From positions 2,728,001-2,792,000 of the forward strand of contig OY761541.1 of assembly GCA_963664625.1 (NCBI GenBank): 64,000 nt of DNA. The letters run 5' to 3'. A program made the translations under genes and the position numbers. Source of the stretch: CBDCFV01 sp963664625 (GTDB taxonomy: Bacteria > Chloroflexota > Dehalococcoidia > Lucifugimonadales > UBA3495). The notes under the pieces were generated by a model. It saw nothing but the letters and a program-made list of their open reading frames with translations. It did no database searches and was not told where the DNA came from. Below, one piece after another: positions 1 through 8,356 of the stretch (positions are counted from its first letter, which is position 1; every line of letters begins with the position of its first letter).

Positions 1-113
1 TCGATTACGCCGTCCCGCTGAAATACCGCGCCGTTGGATATGACCGTGCTGGATTCTGCATCGGAACCTGCCCGGCAGATAATGTACTTGCCGCGGATGA
101 GTGACGTTGGCAT
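1..113 (-). CDS. Amidohydrolase-like protein, N-terminal fragment
   Basis: Only the first 37 codons lie in the window; the gene runs off the left edge. The start ATG at 113 has a ribosome site GAGGTG six bases upstream. The visible residues (SLIRGKYIIC, then SNGAVFQRDGVI) have the pattern of the N-terminal beta-sandwich strands of amidohydrolases of the TrzA/cytosine deaminase group, which precede the metal-binding HxH barrel. The barrel itself is outside the window, so substrate and even superfamily membership are inference from this short stretch. Confidence 0.45.
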   Translation of the reverse strand, partial: MPTSLIRGKYIICRAGSDAESSTVISNGAVFQRDGVI

Positions 114-188
114 GGTGATCACCTCTCTTCGGTTGCCGTTACAATTTGGGTGATTTATCTTAGGTGGGTCTTGACTGCCAAGCAACGA

Positions 189-255
189 GGGCAACCACAA
201 GGGTTGCCCCTACCAGCCGAGGACTGTACCGTAGGGGCGTCCCTTGTGGACGCCC
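189..255. repeat. Intergenic GGGCAACC/GTAGGGGCG repeat pair
   Basis: The unit GGCAACCACAAGGGTTGCCC (a short hairpin) followed by CCTAC is paired with a downstream GTAGGGGC...CCCTTGTGGACGCCC unit. The same composite occurs at 1636-1698 and, in variant form, at 15959-16200. It sits in the 290-base gap between the amidohydrolase and the SDR, where I see no gene. Confidence 0.7.
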
Positions 256-403
256 ATATAGCATGAAACCACCGCAAGCACGGCTACCCACCATTACAAA
301 GATTTCGCACCACTAGGCCGTTGCGCCCAAGTGAAGTGGATTATACCCCAAGACGGGTTGTATTGACCGATGCTATTGGTGAAACGGATACGGGAGGTGC
401 TAC

Positions 404-1255
404 ATGCCAGGACTGGAAGGTAAGATTGCCTTGATTACCGGGGCCGGAGGGATGCGCGGGGTGGGGCGGGCCACCGCCCTGAAGCTGGCGCGGCAGGGAG
501 TCGACCTGGCTCTCACTGACGTTCAACGGGAGACATCCGATCTGCCTCCACAGGAGGTCAGCGTCGGGTGGCGCGGCTTGGACAGCGTGGCTGAGGAAGT
601 CAGCGAACTGGGAAGGCGCTGTTTCACGGTGTTTTGCGACTTGGGCAACGGCGACCAACTGGAGGAGATGGTTGAGCGGGTGGTCGCCCACTATGGCCGT
701 ATAGACGTGCTGGTCAACAACGCCCGCGCCATCATTGGACGGGACCGGGTGCCGGTGACGGACTTGGACAAGGAAGTGTGGGACCATTTCCTTGCCATCA
801 ACACCACCGCGGTCTTCCTGGCCACCAAGCTGGTAGGGCAGCAGATGGTGAAGCAGGGGACGGGAGGGCGGATTATCAACATCGCGTCCAACGCCGGAAA
901 GCAGGCCAGCGCCATGGGGGCTGCGTATTCGGCGTCCAAGTTCGCCGTTCTGGGGCTGACGCAGGCGTCCGCTCTCGACCTGGCCCAATACGGGATTACG
1001 GTCAACGCCGTCTGCCCCGGCCCGATAAATACGGACCGCATGAGTTACTGGGAAAGGGACCAAGCGATGGAGCAGGGAATGTCCCAAGAGGAGTTTCGGC
1101 GCCAGATAGTTGAGTCTTCGGCCCAGAGGTCACCCTTGGGCAGAATCGCAGAGGCCGAGGACATAGCCAACATGGTGGCGTTCCTGGCCTCCGACGACGC
1201 CTCTTTCGTTACAGGGCAGGCCTACAACGTAAACGGGGGAATACTGTTCCATTAG
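404..1255 (+). CDS. Short-chain dehydrogenase/reductase (SDR)
   Basis: A 283-residue classical-type SDR, a cytoplasmic NAD(P)-dependent oxidoreductase. Visible features are the Rossmann glycine motif TGAGGMRGVGRA near residues 12-23, the adenine-pocket LVNNA motif near 105, the catalytic YSASK tetrad segment near 183, and a C-terminal NVNGG. An insertion of about 15 residues follows beta-2 (residues 40-60) compared with a typical 250-residue SDR. The start ATG at 404 follows a GGGAGGTG ribosome site. It stands alone, convergent with the small BrnA-like gene. The substrate cannot be predicted. Confidence 0.9.
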   Translation: MPGLEGKIALITGAGGMRGVGRATALKLARQGVDLALTDVQRETSDLPPQEVSVGWRGLDSVAEEVSELGRRCFTVFCDLGNGDQLEEMVERVVAHYGRIDVLVNNARAIIGRDRVPVTDLDKEVWDHFLAINTTAVFLATKLVGQQMVKQGTGGRIINIASNAGKQASAMGAAYSASKFAVLGLTQASALDLAQYGITVNAVCPGPINTDRMSYWERDQAMEQGMSQEEFRRQIVESSAQRSPLGRIAEAEDIANMVAFLASDDASFVTGQAYNVNGGILFH

Positions 1256-1264
1256 GCGCCGGGG

Positions 1265-1573
1265 TCAGGCGCCGAACACGGATTTTCTCAGTGTGTCGTT
1301 CAGACGGGTCTGCCAACCTGGGCCGGTGTCTCGGAAATGGGCGGCCAGGTCGGCGTCGATATAAACCGGAATACACTCCTTGGAAGGATCCGTTTGCTTG
1401 CCACGCGCTCGACGATGCCGTTCCACGATATGCGGGACCACCTCGCTTGCGGGGCGCATACGCCGGATTTCTTCGGGGGTTAACTCCCAAGTGTCCGGGT
1501 CGGCAGCTATGCCCGCTTGGATAAGGGCTTCTTCCTCAGGCGTCGGGTAGATGACTTCTTGATTGACGTTCAT
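1265..1573 (-). CDS. BrnA-like antitoxin, no adjacent BrnT
   Basis: 102 residues. The C-terminal half carries the ribbon-helix-helix signature of BrnA antitoxins: IPVYIDADLAAHF followed by GPGWQTRLNDTLR. In the BrnTA type II system BrnA binds DNA and neutralises the RelE-fold ribonuclease BrnT, which is normally encoded immediately upstream. Here upstream (towards 1760) is a repeat and then pdhB, so no toxin is present. The N-terminal 50 residues (acidic, with a TPEE motif) are longer than usual for BrnA. It may be a solitary regulator or a remnant of a pair. Confidence 0.75.
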   Translation of the reverse strand: MNVNQEVIYPTPEEEALIQAGIAADPDTWELTPEEIRRMRPASEVVPHIVERHRRARGKQTDPSKECIPVYIDADLAAHFRDTGPGWQTRLNDTLRKSVFGA

Positions 1574-1635
1574 CGCTATAAGTCCTGTTCTGACAATGAA
1601 CTCCAGTCACGGCGGCGGTTGGGTGCTTGGACCCA

Positions 1636-1698
1636 GGGCAACCACAAGGGTTGCCCCTACGGGAGACCGTTCTGTAGGGGCGTCCCTTGTGGACGCCC
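1636..1698. repeat. Intergenic GGGCAACC/GTAGGGGCG repeat, second copy
   Basis: Near-identical to the copy at 189-255: GGGCAACCACAAGGGTTGCC, a spacer of about 15 bases, then GTAGGGGCGTCCCTTGTGGA. It lies between the BrnA-like gene and pdhB. Both halves can form hairpins. Its role is unknown. Confidence 0.7.
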
Positions 1699-1755
1699 TT
1701 ATCGCCCGCAGCAATGACGAAATAGATTGCTCATCATTTCAAAGATTTCGCACTA

Positions 1756-2787
1756 CTATGCGCGGGCAAGGAGGTCCTGCACCGTTTTGATTACCCGCGC
1801 CTCGTTGGGGATGTAGGTGTTTTCCAGCGGACGGCTGTAGGGGACGGGGGTATGCGGTGCGGTTACGCGGGACGGCGGGGCGTCCAGGTAGTCGAAGGCC
1901 TCCTCTGCGACGCGGGAGCAGATTTCCGAAGCCAGGCTGCATATAGGGGTGTCTTCGTCCACGACGACCAAGCGATGGGTGCGGCGGACCGAGTCGATTA
2001 CGTGGTCATAGTCAATGGGCGATATGCTCAGCAGGTCCACCACCTCGGCGTTGATGCCGGACTTGGCCAGTTCTTCCGCGGCCTCGGTGCAGACCCAGGT
2101 CATCTTGGAGATGCCCACCAAGGTGATGTCCGATCCCTCCCGCACCGTCCGCGCTTTGCCGATGGGCAGTTCGTAAGGCTCTTCGGGCACATGGCCGGTC
2201 ATACCGTAGAGACCCTTGTGCTCGAAGTAGACCACCGGGTCGTCGTCGCGTATCGACGCCGTCAACAGTCCCTTGGCGGTGTAGGGATCGGAAGGCGCCA
2301 CCCCTTTCAGGCCGGGGATATGGCTGAACATGGAGTAGTAAGACTCCGAGTGCTGGGCGGCGCTGCCGAAACCCGCGCCGATGCGGGTCAGCAGAGTGAA
2401 GGGCACCTTGACCTGCCCGCCGAACATGTAGCGCATCTTGGCGGCGTTGTTCAACAACTGGTCCATGCAGACGCCGACGAAATCGACGAACATCAACTCG
2501 GCGATGGCGCGCATCCCGGTTGACGACGCGCCGATGGCCGCCCCCACAAAGGCCCCCTCGGACAATGGCGTGTCCAGCACCCTCTGGTTGCCGAATTCTT
2601 GGATCAAGCCCACCGTGGTGCGGAAGGGGCCGCCCCAAGCGTCCACGATGCCCAAGTGTTCCCGGCCCGCGCCGCCGGCGATCTCCTCGCCCATGATGAT
2701 GACGGTCTCGTCCCGCGCCATCTCTTGGCGTATGGCCTCGTTAATGGCTTGCCGGTATTGGATTTCCCTTGTTGCGGTGGTTGTCAT
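1756..2787 (-). CDS. pdhB: Pyruvate dehydrogenase E1 component, beta subunit (or related 2-oxoacid dehydrogenase)
   Basis: 343 residues, the normal length for the beta chain of a heterotetrameric 2-oxoacid dehydrogenase E1 (PdhB/AcoB). It pairs with the alpha chain to bind thiamine diphosphate and decarboxylate the 2-oxoacid before acyl transfer to E2. Typical segments are IIMGEEI near 30, DTPLSEGAFVGAAIG near 75, and the conserved C-terminal Rossmann-like domain with VDEDT. The start ATG at 2787 has AGGAGC upstream. It is the last gene of a three-gene minus-strand run, 19 bases after a DNA methylase gene that separates it from pdhA. No E2 or E3 is nearby, so the exact 2-oxoacid is not proven. 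Confidence 0.88.
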   Translation of the reverse strand: MTTTATREIQYRQAINEAIRQEMARDETVIIMGEEIAGGAGREHLGIVDAWGGPFRTTVGLIQEFGNQRVLDTPLSEGAFVGAAIGASSTGMRAIAELMFVDFVGVCMDQLLNNAAKMRYMFGGQVKVPFTLLTRIGAGFGSAAQHSESYYSMFSHIPGLKGVAPSDPYTAKGLLTASIRDDDPVVYFEHKGLYGMTGHVPEEPYELPIGKARTVREGSDITLVGISKMTWVCTEAAEELAKSGINAEVVDLLSISPIDYDHVIDSVRRTHRLVVVDEDTPICSLASEICSRVAEEAFDYLDAPPSRVTAPHTPVPYSRPLENTYIPNEARVIKTVQDLLARA

Positions 2788-2806
2788 TGTTCGCTCCTGT
2801 TGGTCT

Positions 2807-5800
2807 TTAGTTGTCCGGCCCTGTGTTCTTGGTGCCGGTGACCGTAGGCTCGCGGCACCATTGGTTGCGCAGGATAGCCAGTTGCTCCACGGCGCTGTCG
2901 TCCAGGCTAAGCACTTCCTTCAGAAGGCGGCGGTCCAGCTCCTGTCGCACGGGGTCGCGGTAGGCTTCGTTGGCCGGGAGCATCGGCTTTTGGCACAGGT
3001 CGTCGTAAATTTTGACGGCAGCTTGCAGCTTGTCTATGTCTAGTTTAGTAACGTCCAATGTAGGGATGTTGGGTATGGCTCTCACGGTGGTGCTGCCACG
3101 CCCGCTCTGTGAGCGGTTGCTGTTTATCCAATAACTAATGAGGCCCAGCGTGCCATTCAACCATGCGCAGGTGGCTTTTTCCATCTCCAAGCTTGCCATA
3201 AGGAAGTTAGGCCAAGCCCGGCCTCCGGCTGACTTTCTTTCGGTGAAGGCGGCACTGGTGGAGTTGGAATTGAACCGGAAATCGTAGTCAATATGCAGGT
3301 TGCTTACCCGTTCCCAAAGAGCGGAGGCGTCATCTCTTCTATCGTCTTTTGGAATGCCGTGACTGTCCGGCGTCGTCATCATGCACTGCTGGTTCTTGCT
3401 GTCGTGATTCCAGAGAAACGGCCATTCGGAGCCACTGTCAGCACCGTCATGCTTAGTGAAAGGGCCGCGGCCGGGTTCCCGGGGGCCGCTGGCGATGTCC
3501 CTAGACAGGGGGCCTACTCTACCCATCTTGCCCATTTGGGCCATCAGGACAGGCACGGGGTCTTTGTGCTGAGGCAGCCGCAGCTTCCCCGCGGCCAGTT
3601 CTTCCGCAGCTTGCACCAAGTTGAGATTGGCAACACGGACGGTAGTCCATTTCTCGGTTGGATTGACCCTTTCCAGCCGGACGGATGCAACCGGGTTATC
3701 ACCGACATAAACGTCGGAGTGCGTTCCCGGTCTGGTCAGATTGGCAATCGTTTGCCTGATTGACTTGGCGGTCTCCTGCGCCGCCAGCTTGCTGGCCGGG
3801 CGTTCTGCAAGATTGACGAAGCAGGCCACGGACTTAGGTTTTTCGCCATGCTTCAGACGCTGGGCGACAATTATTACCTCAGCCATGTCGGTGTCTGCGG
3901 AAAACGAGGAATCTATGTCTTTATTTTGCGCGATGCTGACGACGATGATGTCGTTATAGTTCTGAGCCAGTAGACCGCGCAATTTCAGCCAACTTTTCGC
4001 GGATGGGCTGTCGCTCCCACCGAGCATTGCGGACAAGGGCAAAATCAGCGCAATATGGCCGCCCGGCTTGACCATATTATTGGCGATGGCGGTGAATTGA
4101 GTGCCAAGCCCGGCGTTGCCGTCGCTGATGGTGCCTTTCGACAGCTTCTTTACTTTGTCCGCCATCACCCTCTGCTCCGCCGGAGTGGTGTTGAAGGCGG
4201 CAAAGGCCGGGTTGCCTGGCTTGGCATGGTCGGCGGCGTTATTCGTGGGAGTGGTGAAGGGCGGATTCATTATCACCAGTGATTGGCTGAGCGGACTCAT
4301 GTCCACTTCGATGGCTCGGCGTTGCTGCGTTGCGCCCAAGGCCATCTGCTGGTTCAGCGGCAAGACCGCCTGGTGTCTGGTGGTGCTGAGGTCAAGCAGT
4401 TCCAGCGATCCGATGTCCACTATGGGTCTGCCCTTGTTGTCCACTTCTCCGGTGCCGCCGAAAGGATACAGCACGTTACGAGTTCCAGTGTAGCGCTCGC
4501 GGGGAGCCACCGACGACAGCAGGGATGAGGTGAGATGAACGGCGGCGGGCATAATATCGCAGGCGGTGAGGCTGTTCTCCATCATATAGCCGTGTAAGCT
4601 GTCGGGGTTGCCGCCGTAATTGCGATGCAGGTCCCGCGCCCGCTGGTAGGCGGCCAGCACCAGCCCGCCGGAACCGCAGGCGTAGTCGGCAATACGGTAG
4701 TTCTTCAGCGTTTCCGGTTCTGCCCAGTCCAAGCTGTCTGGAACGGCCAGATAAGCGGCCAAAGTAGTGCTTTCCGGGCGGGTGTAGTAAGTAGCCAGGG
4801 TTTGCCGGTCGGCAATCAGCCTTTGGAACACCGTCCCGGCGACGTCGTTCTGCTGGATGGCTTCCTGAATAGCACTGGCGGTCTTGGCTGCCGCCTCAAG
4901 CAACCGGGTAGCTGTCGTAGGCGGAATAAGCAACAGGAGTTTCTTGGCGATATGGAAAATCGGCCAATAGTTGATTGACAGGATATTGTCCCACTCTGAG
5001 ATTACATTGTCAGGATGCAAGCCGCCGGTGGCCTGACGGACTTGCCCCAGGTTTTTGATTGTTCGGATTTCCCGGTGCCCGTCAACATCAACTTCGGCAG
5101 AGAATCCGGCCAGGTTCTGCTGAAAGGCGAGGGCGTTTATCAGCATTGCGGCCGTCATTTTAGCCGTCTGCTCCCGGGCGTTCTGGTCCGCCTTTTCCTG
5201 TTCCAACTCCGCCTTGGTATCGGGAGGCTGAGCGGGATAAGCCGGCCACTGCTGGCGCAGTTCAATTCCGATGGCCTCGCCGATGCCGGTATGCCGGGCG
5301 CAACCCTGTATCAGGGTGGCGGCGTCGGCCACGCCATACTCGAAAACCTCGATGGCCCGGTCAATGGTCTCCTGTGGTTGGGCAGCCGGGCGGATGAAGT
5401 CAACCAAGTCGCGGATGTTGCCTCTGATATAGCCGGATTGGGGAAAGCGGATGTGCTCTTGGGGCTTACCTTGATATACGGCGTACTCAATCTCGTGGCC
5501 GTCTTCCAGCATCCGCTGGGCGTCGTCGCCGGTGACGCATTGATGCAACTCATCCGTGGCCCGGATGGCGATAACTGTGTTGACCCTGCCGGAGGCATCC
5601 GCCACTGACGGGTCCAGTTCACGCCCGATGCTCTTCATGCAGTCGTCAGCCACCGTTGCCGCCGGCGGGTACTCGGTTTCCAGCACGATGGGCGGACCTT
5701 CGGTACGGGTGATCAACACGTCCGGCTTGGTTTTCGGACCGCGCAAAGCCCCCCGGAGTTCTTCACGGGCCTGCCAACCAGCCGAGTTGGTCAGCTTGTT

Positions 5801-5845
5801 GATGATGCTGGCGATGCGCCCGTTCAGTTGGGGTTCTTCCAACAT
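2807..5845 (-). CDS. Fused N6-adenine DNA methylase with putative N-terminal nuclease domain (type IIG-like)
   Basis: 1012 residues. The methyltransferase core shows motif I (ADYACGSGGL, about 385) and motif IV NPPF (about 525), as in HsdM-like N6-adenine methylases. Residues 41-60 read PDVLITR...IVLETEYPP, compatible with a PD-(D/E)xK nuclease strand pair, so the N-terminal 120 residues may cut DNA; that part is inference. The C-terminal 300 residues have no motif I recognise and could specify target recognition. No separate HsdR or HsdS gene is present, so a single-polypeptide restriction-modification enzyme is the likeliest reading. It lies exactly between pdhA (15-base gap) and pdhB (19-base gap), same strand, and is presumably co-transcribed with them. 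The start has AAGGA upstream. Confidence 0.82.
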   Translation of the reverse strand: MLEEPQLNGRIASIINKLTNSAGWQAREELRGALRGPKTKPDVLITRTEGPPIVLETEYPPAATVADDCMKSIGRELDPSVADASGRVNTVIAIRATDELHQCVTGDDAQRMLEDGHEIEYAVYQGKPQEHIRFPQSGYIRGNIRDLVDFIRPAAQPQETIDRAIEVFEYGVADAATLIQGCARHTGIGEAIGIELRQQWPAYPAQPPDTKAELEQEKADQNAREQTAKMTAAMLINALAFQQNLAGFSAEVDVDGHREIRTIKNLGQVRQATGGLHPDNVISEWDNILSINYWPIFHIAKKLLLLIPPTTATRLLEAAAKTASAIQEAIQQNDVAGTVFQRLIADRQTLATYYTRPESTTLAAYLAVPDSLDWAEPETLKNYRIADYACGSGGLVLAAYQRARDLHRNYGGNPDSLHGYMMENSLTACDIMPAAVHLTSSLLSSVAPRERYTGTRNVLYPFGGTGEVDNKGRPIVDIGSLELLDLSTTRHQAVLPLNQQMALGATQQRRAIEVDMSPLSQSLVIMNPPFTTPTNNAADHAKPGNPAFAAFNTTPAEQRVMADKVKKLSKGTISDGNAGLGTQFTAIANNMVKPGGHIALILPLSAMLGGSDSPSAKSWLKLRGLLAQNYNDIIVVSIAQNKDIDSSFSADTDMAEVIIVAQRLKHGEKPKSVACFVNLAERPASKLAAQETAKSIRQTIANLTRPGTHSDVYVGDNPVASVRLERVNPTEKWTTVRVANLNLVQAAEELAAGKLRLPQHKDPVPVLMAQMGKMGRVGPLSRDIASGPREPGRGPFTKHDGADSGSEWPFLWNHDSKNQQCMMTTPDSHGIPKDDRRDDASALWERVSNLHIDYDFRFNSNSTSAAFTERKSAGGRAWPNFLMASLEMEKATCAWLNGTLGLISYWINSNRSQSGRGSTTVRAIPNIPTLDVTKLDIDKLQAAVKIYDDLCQKPMLPANEAYRDPVRQELDRRLLKEVLSLDDSAVEQLAILRNQWCREPTVTGTKNTGPDN

Positions 5846-5860
5846 TGTCCGGTCCTTCGC

Positions 5861-6868
5861 CTAGACTTCCATGTTGGTGCCGCGCCTCAAAAGGTCAATG
5901 GAGTAGTCAACGTAAACGTCCTCGTAGACCTCCGCCGGCTCCGGCCAGTTGCTGGCGTCGGCGAACTGGATCGCGTCTTCCATCAGGTCGGCAGCGTCTT
6001 TGTCGATCTGGTCCAGCTCTTCGGCGGTGATTTCTCCCAAGGGAAGGACCGTGTTGCGGAACTGGATCAACGGGTCCCTGTTGCGCCAGTGCTCCTCTTC
6101 TTCACGGGTCCGGTATGACAGGGGGTTGTCGAAGACCGTATGGCCATAGTACCGGTAGGTACGGCACTCCAGCAGCGACGGGCCCTCTCCGGCCCTGGCC
6201 CGCGCCACCGCTTGACCGGCGGCGTCGTAAACGGCGAATACGTCCATGCCGTCCACGTTAAACCCGGGCATGTTGTACCCGGCGGCGCGGTCGGACACGT
6301 TGGCCACCGACAAGGCGTACTCGACGGGCGTAGACTCGGCGTAGCCGTTGTTTTCACAGCAGAATATGACGGGCAGCTTCCACACCGACGCCAGGTTCAT
6401 CGATTCGTGGAGAATCCCTTGGTTGGCGCCGCCGTCGCCGAAGAAGGCGACCGCAACCCGCCCCAGGTTCTTGAGCTTCGATGTCAGGGCCGCTCCCACC
6501 GCCAACGGTACGCTGGCGGCAACCACGCCGTTGGTTCCCAGCATCCCCTTGCTCATGTCGGCGATGTGCATCGAGCCGCCCTTGCCCTTGTTTGGGCCGG
6601 TGGCCCTGCCGAACAACTCGGCCATCATCAGCTTGGGGTCCACGCCCTTGGCGATGCAGTGGCCGTGGCCGCGGTGAGTGCTGCCGATGTAGTCGTCTTC
6701 GGACAGGTGGGCGCATACCCCGGTAGGCACGGCTTCCTGGCCCGCTGAAGAGTGGACGGACCCGGACATGCGGCGCTGCCCCGTCTCGGGGATGCCCCGC
6801 TCCTCAAAGTTCCGAATGGTGGCCATGGTGGTGTAGAGCTTCAGCAGAGTCTGGCGGTCGAGTTCCAT
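5861..6868 (-). CDS. pdhA: Pyruvate dehydrogenase E1 component, alpha subunit (or related 2-oxoacid dehydrogenase)
   Basis: 335 residues from ATG 6868, which has a good GGGGAGGG ribosome site and gives the canonical N-terminus MELDRQTLLKLY; the open frame extends 36 codons further upstream but without support. The thiamine diphosphate motif begins FFGDGGANQG and ends ENN about 25 residues later, and the phosphorylation-loop-like YRYYGHT region is present. It forms the catalytic E1 with PdhB, producing hydroxyethyl-ThDP from pyruvate. It is the first gene of the run pdhA - DNA methylase - pdhB. Acetoin or branched-chain 2-oxoacid dehydrogenase are alternatives of the same fold. Confidence 0.9.
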   Translation of the reverse strand: MELDRQTLLKLYTTMATIRNFEERGIPETGQRRMSGSVHSSAGQEAVPTGVCAHLSEDDYIGSTHRGHGHCIAKGVDPKLMMAELFGRATGPNKGKGGSMHIADMSKGMLGTNGVVAASVPLAVGAALTSKLKNLGRVAVAFFGDGGANQGILHESMNLASVWKLPVIFCCENNGYAESTPVEYALSVANVSDRAAGYNMPGFNVDGMDVFAVYDAAGQAVARARAGEGPSLLECRTYRYYGHTVFDNPLSYRTREEEEHWRNRDPLIQFRNTVLPLGEITAEELDQIDKDAADLMEDAIQFADASNWPEPAEVYEDVYVDYSIDLLRRGTNMEV

Positions 6869-7038
6869 GGTCCCTCCCCAAGCGTGCCCGACGGCGGGCT
6901 GGCCGTGAATTTCCACCATAGTAGCATGGAGCAATTGTATGTCAATACCGATATTCGGGGCGTGGTACCGGGGCAATGGAACGACTACTGATGTGTGAAT
7001 TATCAGCTAAACCCGGATTGCTTTCATCTTTACCTGAT

Positions 7039-7065
7039 GGATTCCCGCCTTCGCGGGAATGACGG
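7039..7065. repeat. Short palindromic repeat GGATTCCCGCCTTCGCGGGAAT
   Basis: Palindrome ATTCCCGCCTTCGCGGGAAT followed by GACGG, in the 259-base gap between pdhA and the SAM hydrolase gene. This is one of seven copies in the window (7039, 7266, 9905, 16246, 16626, 31101, 49423). It can form an 8-bp hairpin. It resembles the REP-type short palindromes dispersed in many bacterial genomes. Confidence 0.8.
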
Positions 7066-7127
7066 AAGGGATGTTTAGATGTTTGCTCACGTATCAGTAG
7101 AGGCGTGGTCCCGGGGTGGTGGAACGC

Positions 7128-8018
7128 CTAATTTGGAGCGGAACGGTTGATTCGTACCGGCTCGCCGGCGTTGGCTCCCAACGTCGTGGCGGCGTTCCCG
7201 TCGGGTACGGCAATTTCCAGGTAGCCAAGACTGCCGCCTATGAGCCGGGCCGTTTCGCCCCTCTTCCCGTCATTCCCGCCTGCGCGGGAATCCTGCCGGG
7301 GGCAGGCCTCCGCGGGTCCAGGCGAGTGGAACGTTCTGCTCAGGCCGTGTATCCGGACGCCGGTTATCTCAGTTACTACGTTGGCCCAACCGGCGATGTT
7401 CTCGATTGGGATGTTGGTTATCAGGTTGCCGAAGCGGTCCACATAGACCACCTCACCGTCCAAGCTGTTGTCGTGCGTCACCGGTTGGGGAATGGGACTC
7501 CACTCCAATTCGTGGACTCGCGGCCCAAAGTCGGGAGGCGGCACACCCAGGGACAGGTGGGCCGCTACCGGGGCGAACACGTCCCGCCCGTGGAAGGTAT
7601 TGCTGAGGGGATGCAGCCAATACTGGTCGTTGGTCAGGTGGTAAGCCTCCAAGCCGTCGGGCACCCATACCCGGCCGGGTTGGCTTGGCGGATTGTCCAC
7701 GAAGGCCCCCAACACTTGGCTGAGGAGGCCGTTGTCCGGTGCGATGAATTTGGCGTCGGGCGTCACCAGCAACACCGGTCTGCGGTCGGTTCCAACACCG
7801 GGGTCTACGACAGCGGCGTGAATGGCGCCTCGAGGGAAAAACCGGTGGCTTGTCCCCAGCAGGAAGGACGCTTGCCGGACGTTCTGGGGTTGGATGTGAT
7901 GGGTCAGGTCTACGACCGCGGCATGGGGGTTGATCCCCAGAATTACCCCCTTCATCACTCCTACATAGGGGTCGGTAAGACCAAAGTCGGTGGTGAGGAC
8001 TATGGGAGGGGTTGCCAT
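7128..8018 (-). CDS. S-adenosyl-L-methionine hydrolase (adenosine-forming), DUF62 family
   Basis: 296 residues of the SAM hydroxide adenosyltransferase family, which splits SAM with water to adenosine and methionine. Family segments are TTDFGLTDPYVGVMKG at the N-terminus, VDPGVGTDRRP, APDNGLLS, FHGRDVFAP, and VDRFGNLITNI starting the C-terminal domain. A stretch near residue 240 (RQDSRAGGNDG) is the translation of the dispersed palindrome at 7266-7306, inserted in frame in the C-terminal beta domain. The start codon has no strong ribosome site. It is followed 61 bases away by nothing on its strand except pdhA beyond a repeat. Confidence 0.88.
   Translation of the reverse strand: MATPPIVLTTDFGLTDPYVGVMKGVILGINPHAAVVDLTHHIQPQNVRQASFLLGTSHRFFPRGAIHAAVVDPGVGTDRRPVLLVTPDAKFIAPDNGLLSQVLGAFVDNPPSQPGRVWVPDGLEAYHLTNDQYWLHPLSNTFHGRDVFAPVAAHLSLGVPPPDFGPRVHELEWSPIPQPVTHDNSLDGEVVYVDRFGNLITNIPIENIAGWANVVTEITGVRIHGLSRTFHSPGPAEACPRQDSRAGGNDGKRGETARLIGGSLGYLEIAVPDGNAATTLGANAGEPVRINRSAPN
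7266..7306. repeat. Palindromic repeat inside the SAM hydrolase gene
   Basis: CATTCCCGCCTGCGCGGGAATCC followed by the second small hairpin TGCCGGGGGCAGG. It keeps the reading frame of the host gene. The same two-part form, palindrome plus GCCGGGGGCAGG, occurs in intergenic DNA at 16626-16666, so this is a genuine inserted unit rather than a chance sequence. Confidence 0.8.
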
Positions 8019-8083
8019 GACTGCTATCTACGATTAACCACAGAGCCGTTCTTCGACGGTTCGCGGTTGTCCGAACGCCGTTG

Positions 8084-8323
8084 CTACCCGATGCGGGCGC
8101 TCAGTATGGACAGGCCCAGGAAGACCACGGACAGAACGATGGTGAACTGGAATAGAGTCTTATCCAGGCCCCTCCTTGTCCGGACGGTGGTGCCGGGAGA
8201 GCCGAAAAGCCCCGCCCCGCCCTCTTTTACCTGAAGCAGGATGACCAAGACTATGATGACGGAAACCAATATTTGAGCGATGTTCAGATATATCCCAAAG
8301 TCCACGTTATACCACCCTACCAC
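8084..8323 (-). CDS. secG: Preprotein translocase subunit SecG
   Basis: 79 residues with two hydrophobic membrane segments (about 12-31 and 56-76) joined by a loop with the family motif QVKEGGAGLFG. SecG is the small auxiliary subunit of the SecYEG protein-conducting channel in the cytoplasmic membrane. Length and topology fit the family. It lies 33 bases after gatB's stop-distal side, on the same strand upstream of the SAM hydrolase. Confidence 0.9.
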   Translation of the reverse strand: MVGWYNVDFGIYLNIAQILVSVIIVLVILLQVKEGGAGLFGSPGTTVRTRRGLDKTLFQFTIVLSVVFLGLSILSARIG

Positions 8324-8356
8324 TGCTTGTGTTATCGGAATATCAGGACTAGAAGG

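Noticed and set aside
341..1087. 248-codon open frame opposite the SDR
   Set aside because: It mirrors a well-supported SDR gene in a GC-rich region; its translation is His/Pro/Gly-rich and has no family-like segment.
7116..8234. 372-codon plus-strand frame opposite the SAM hydrolase
   Set aside because: The minus-strand gene has clear family motifs; this frame is an antisense by-product of high GC.
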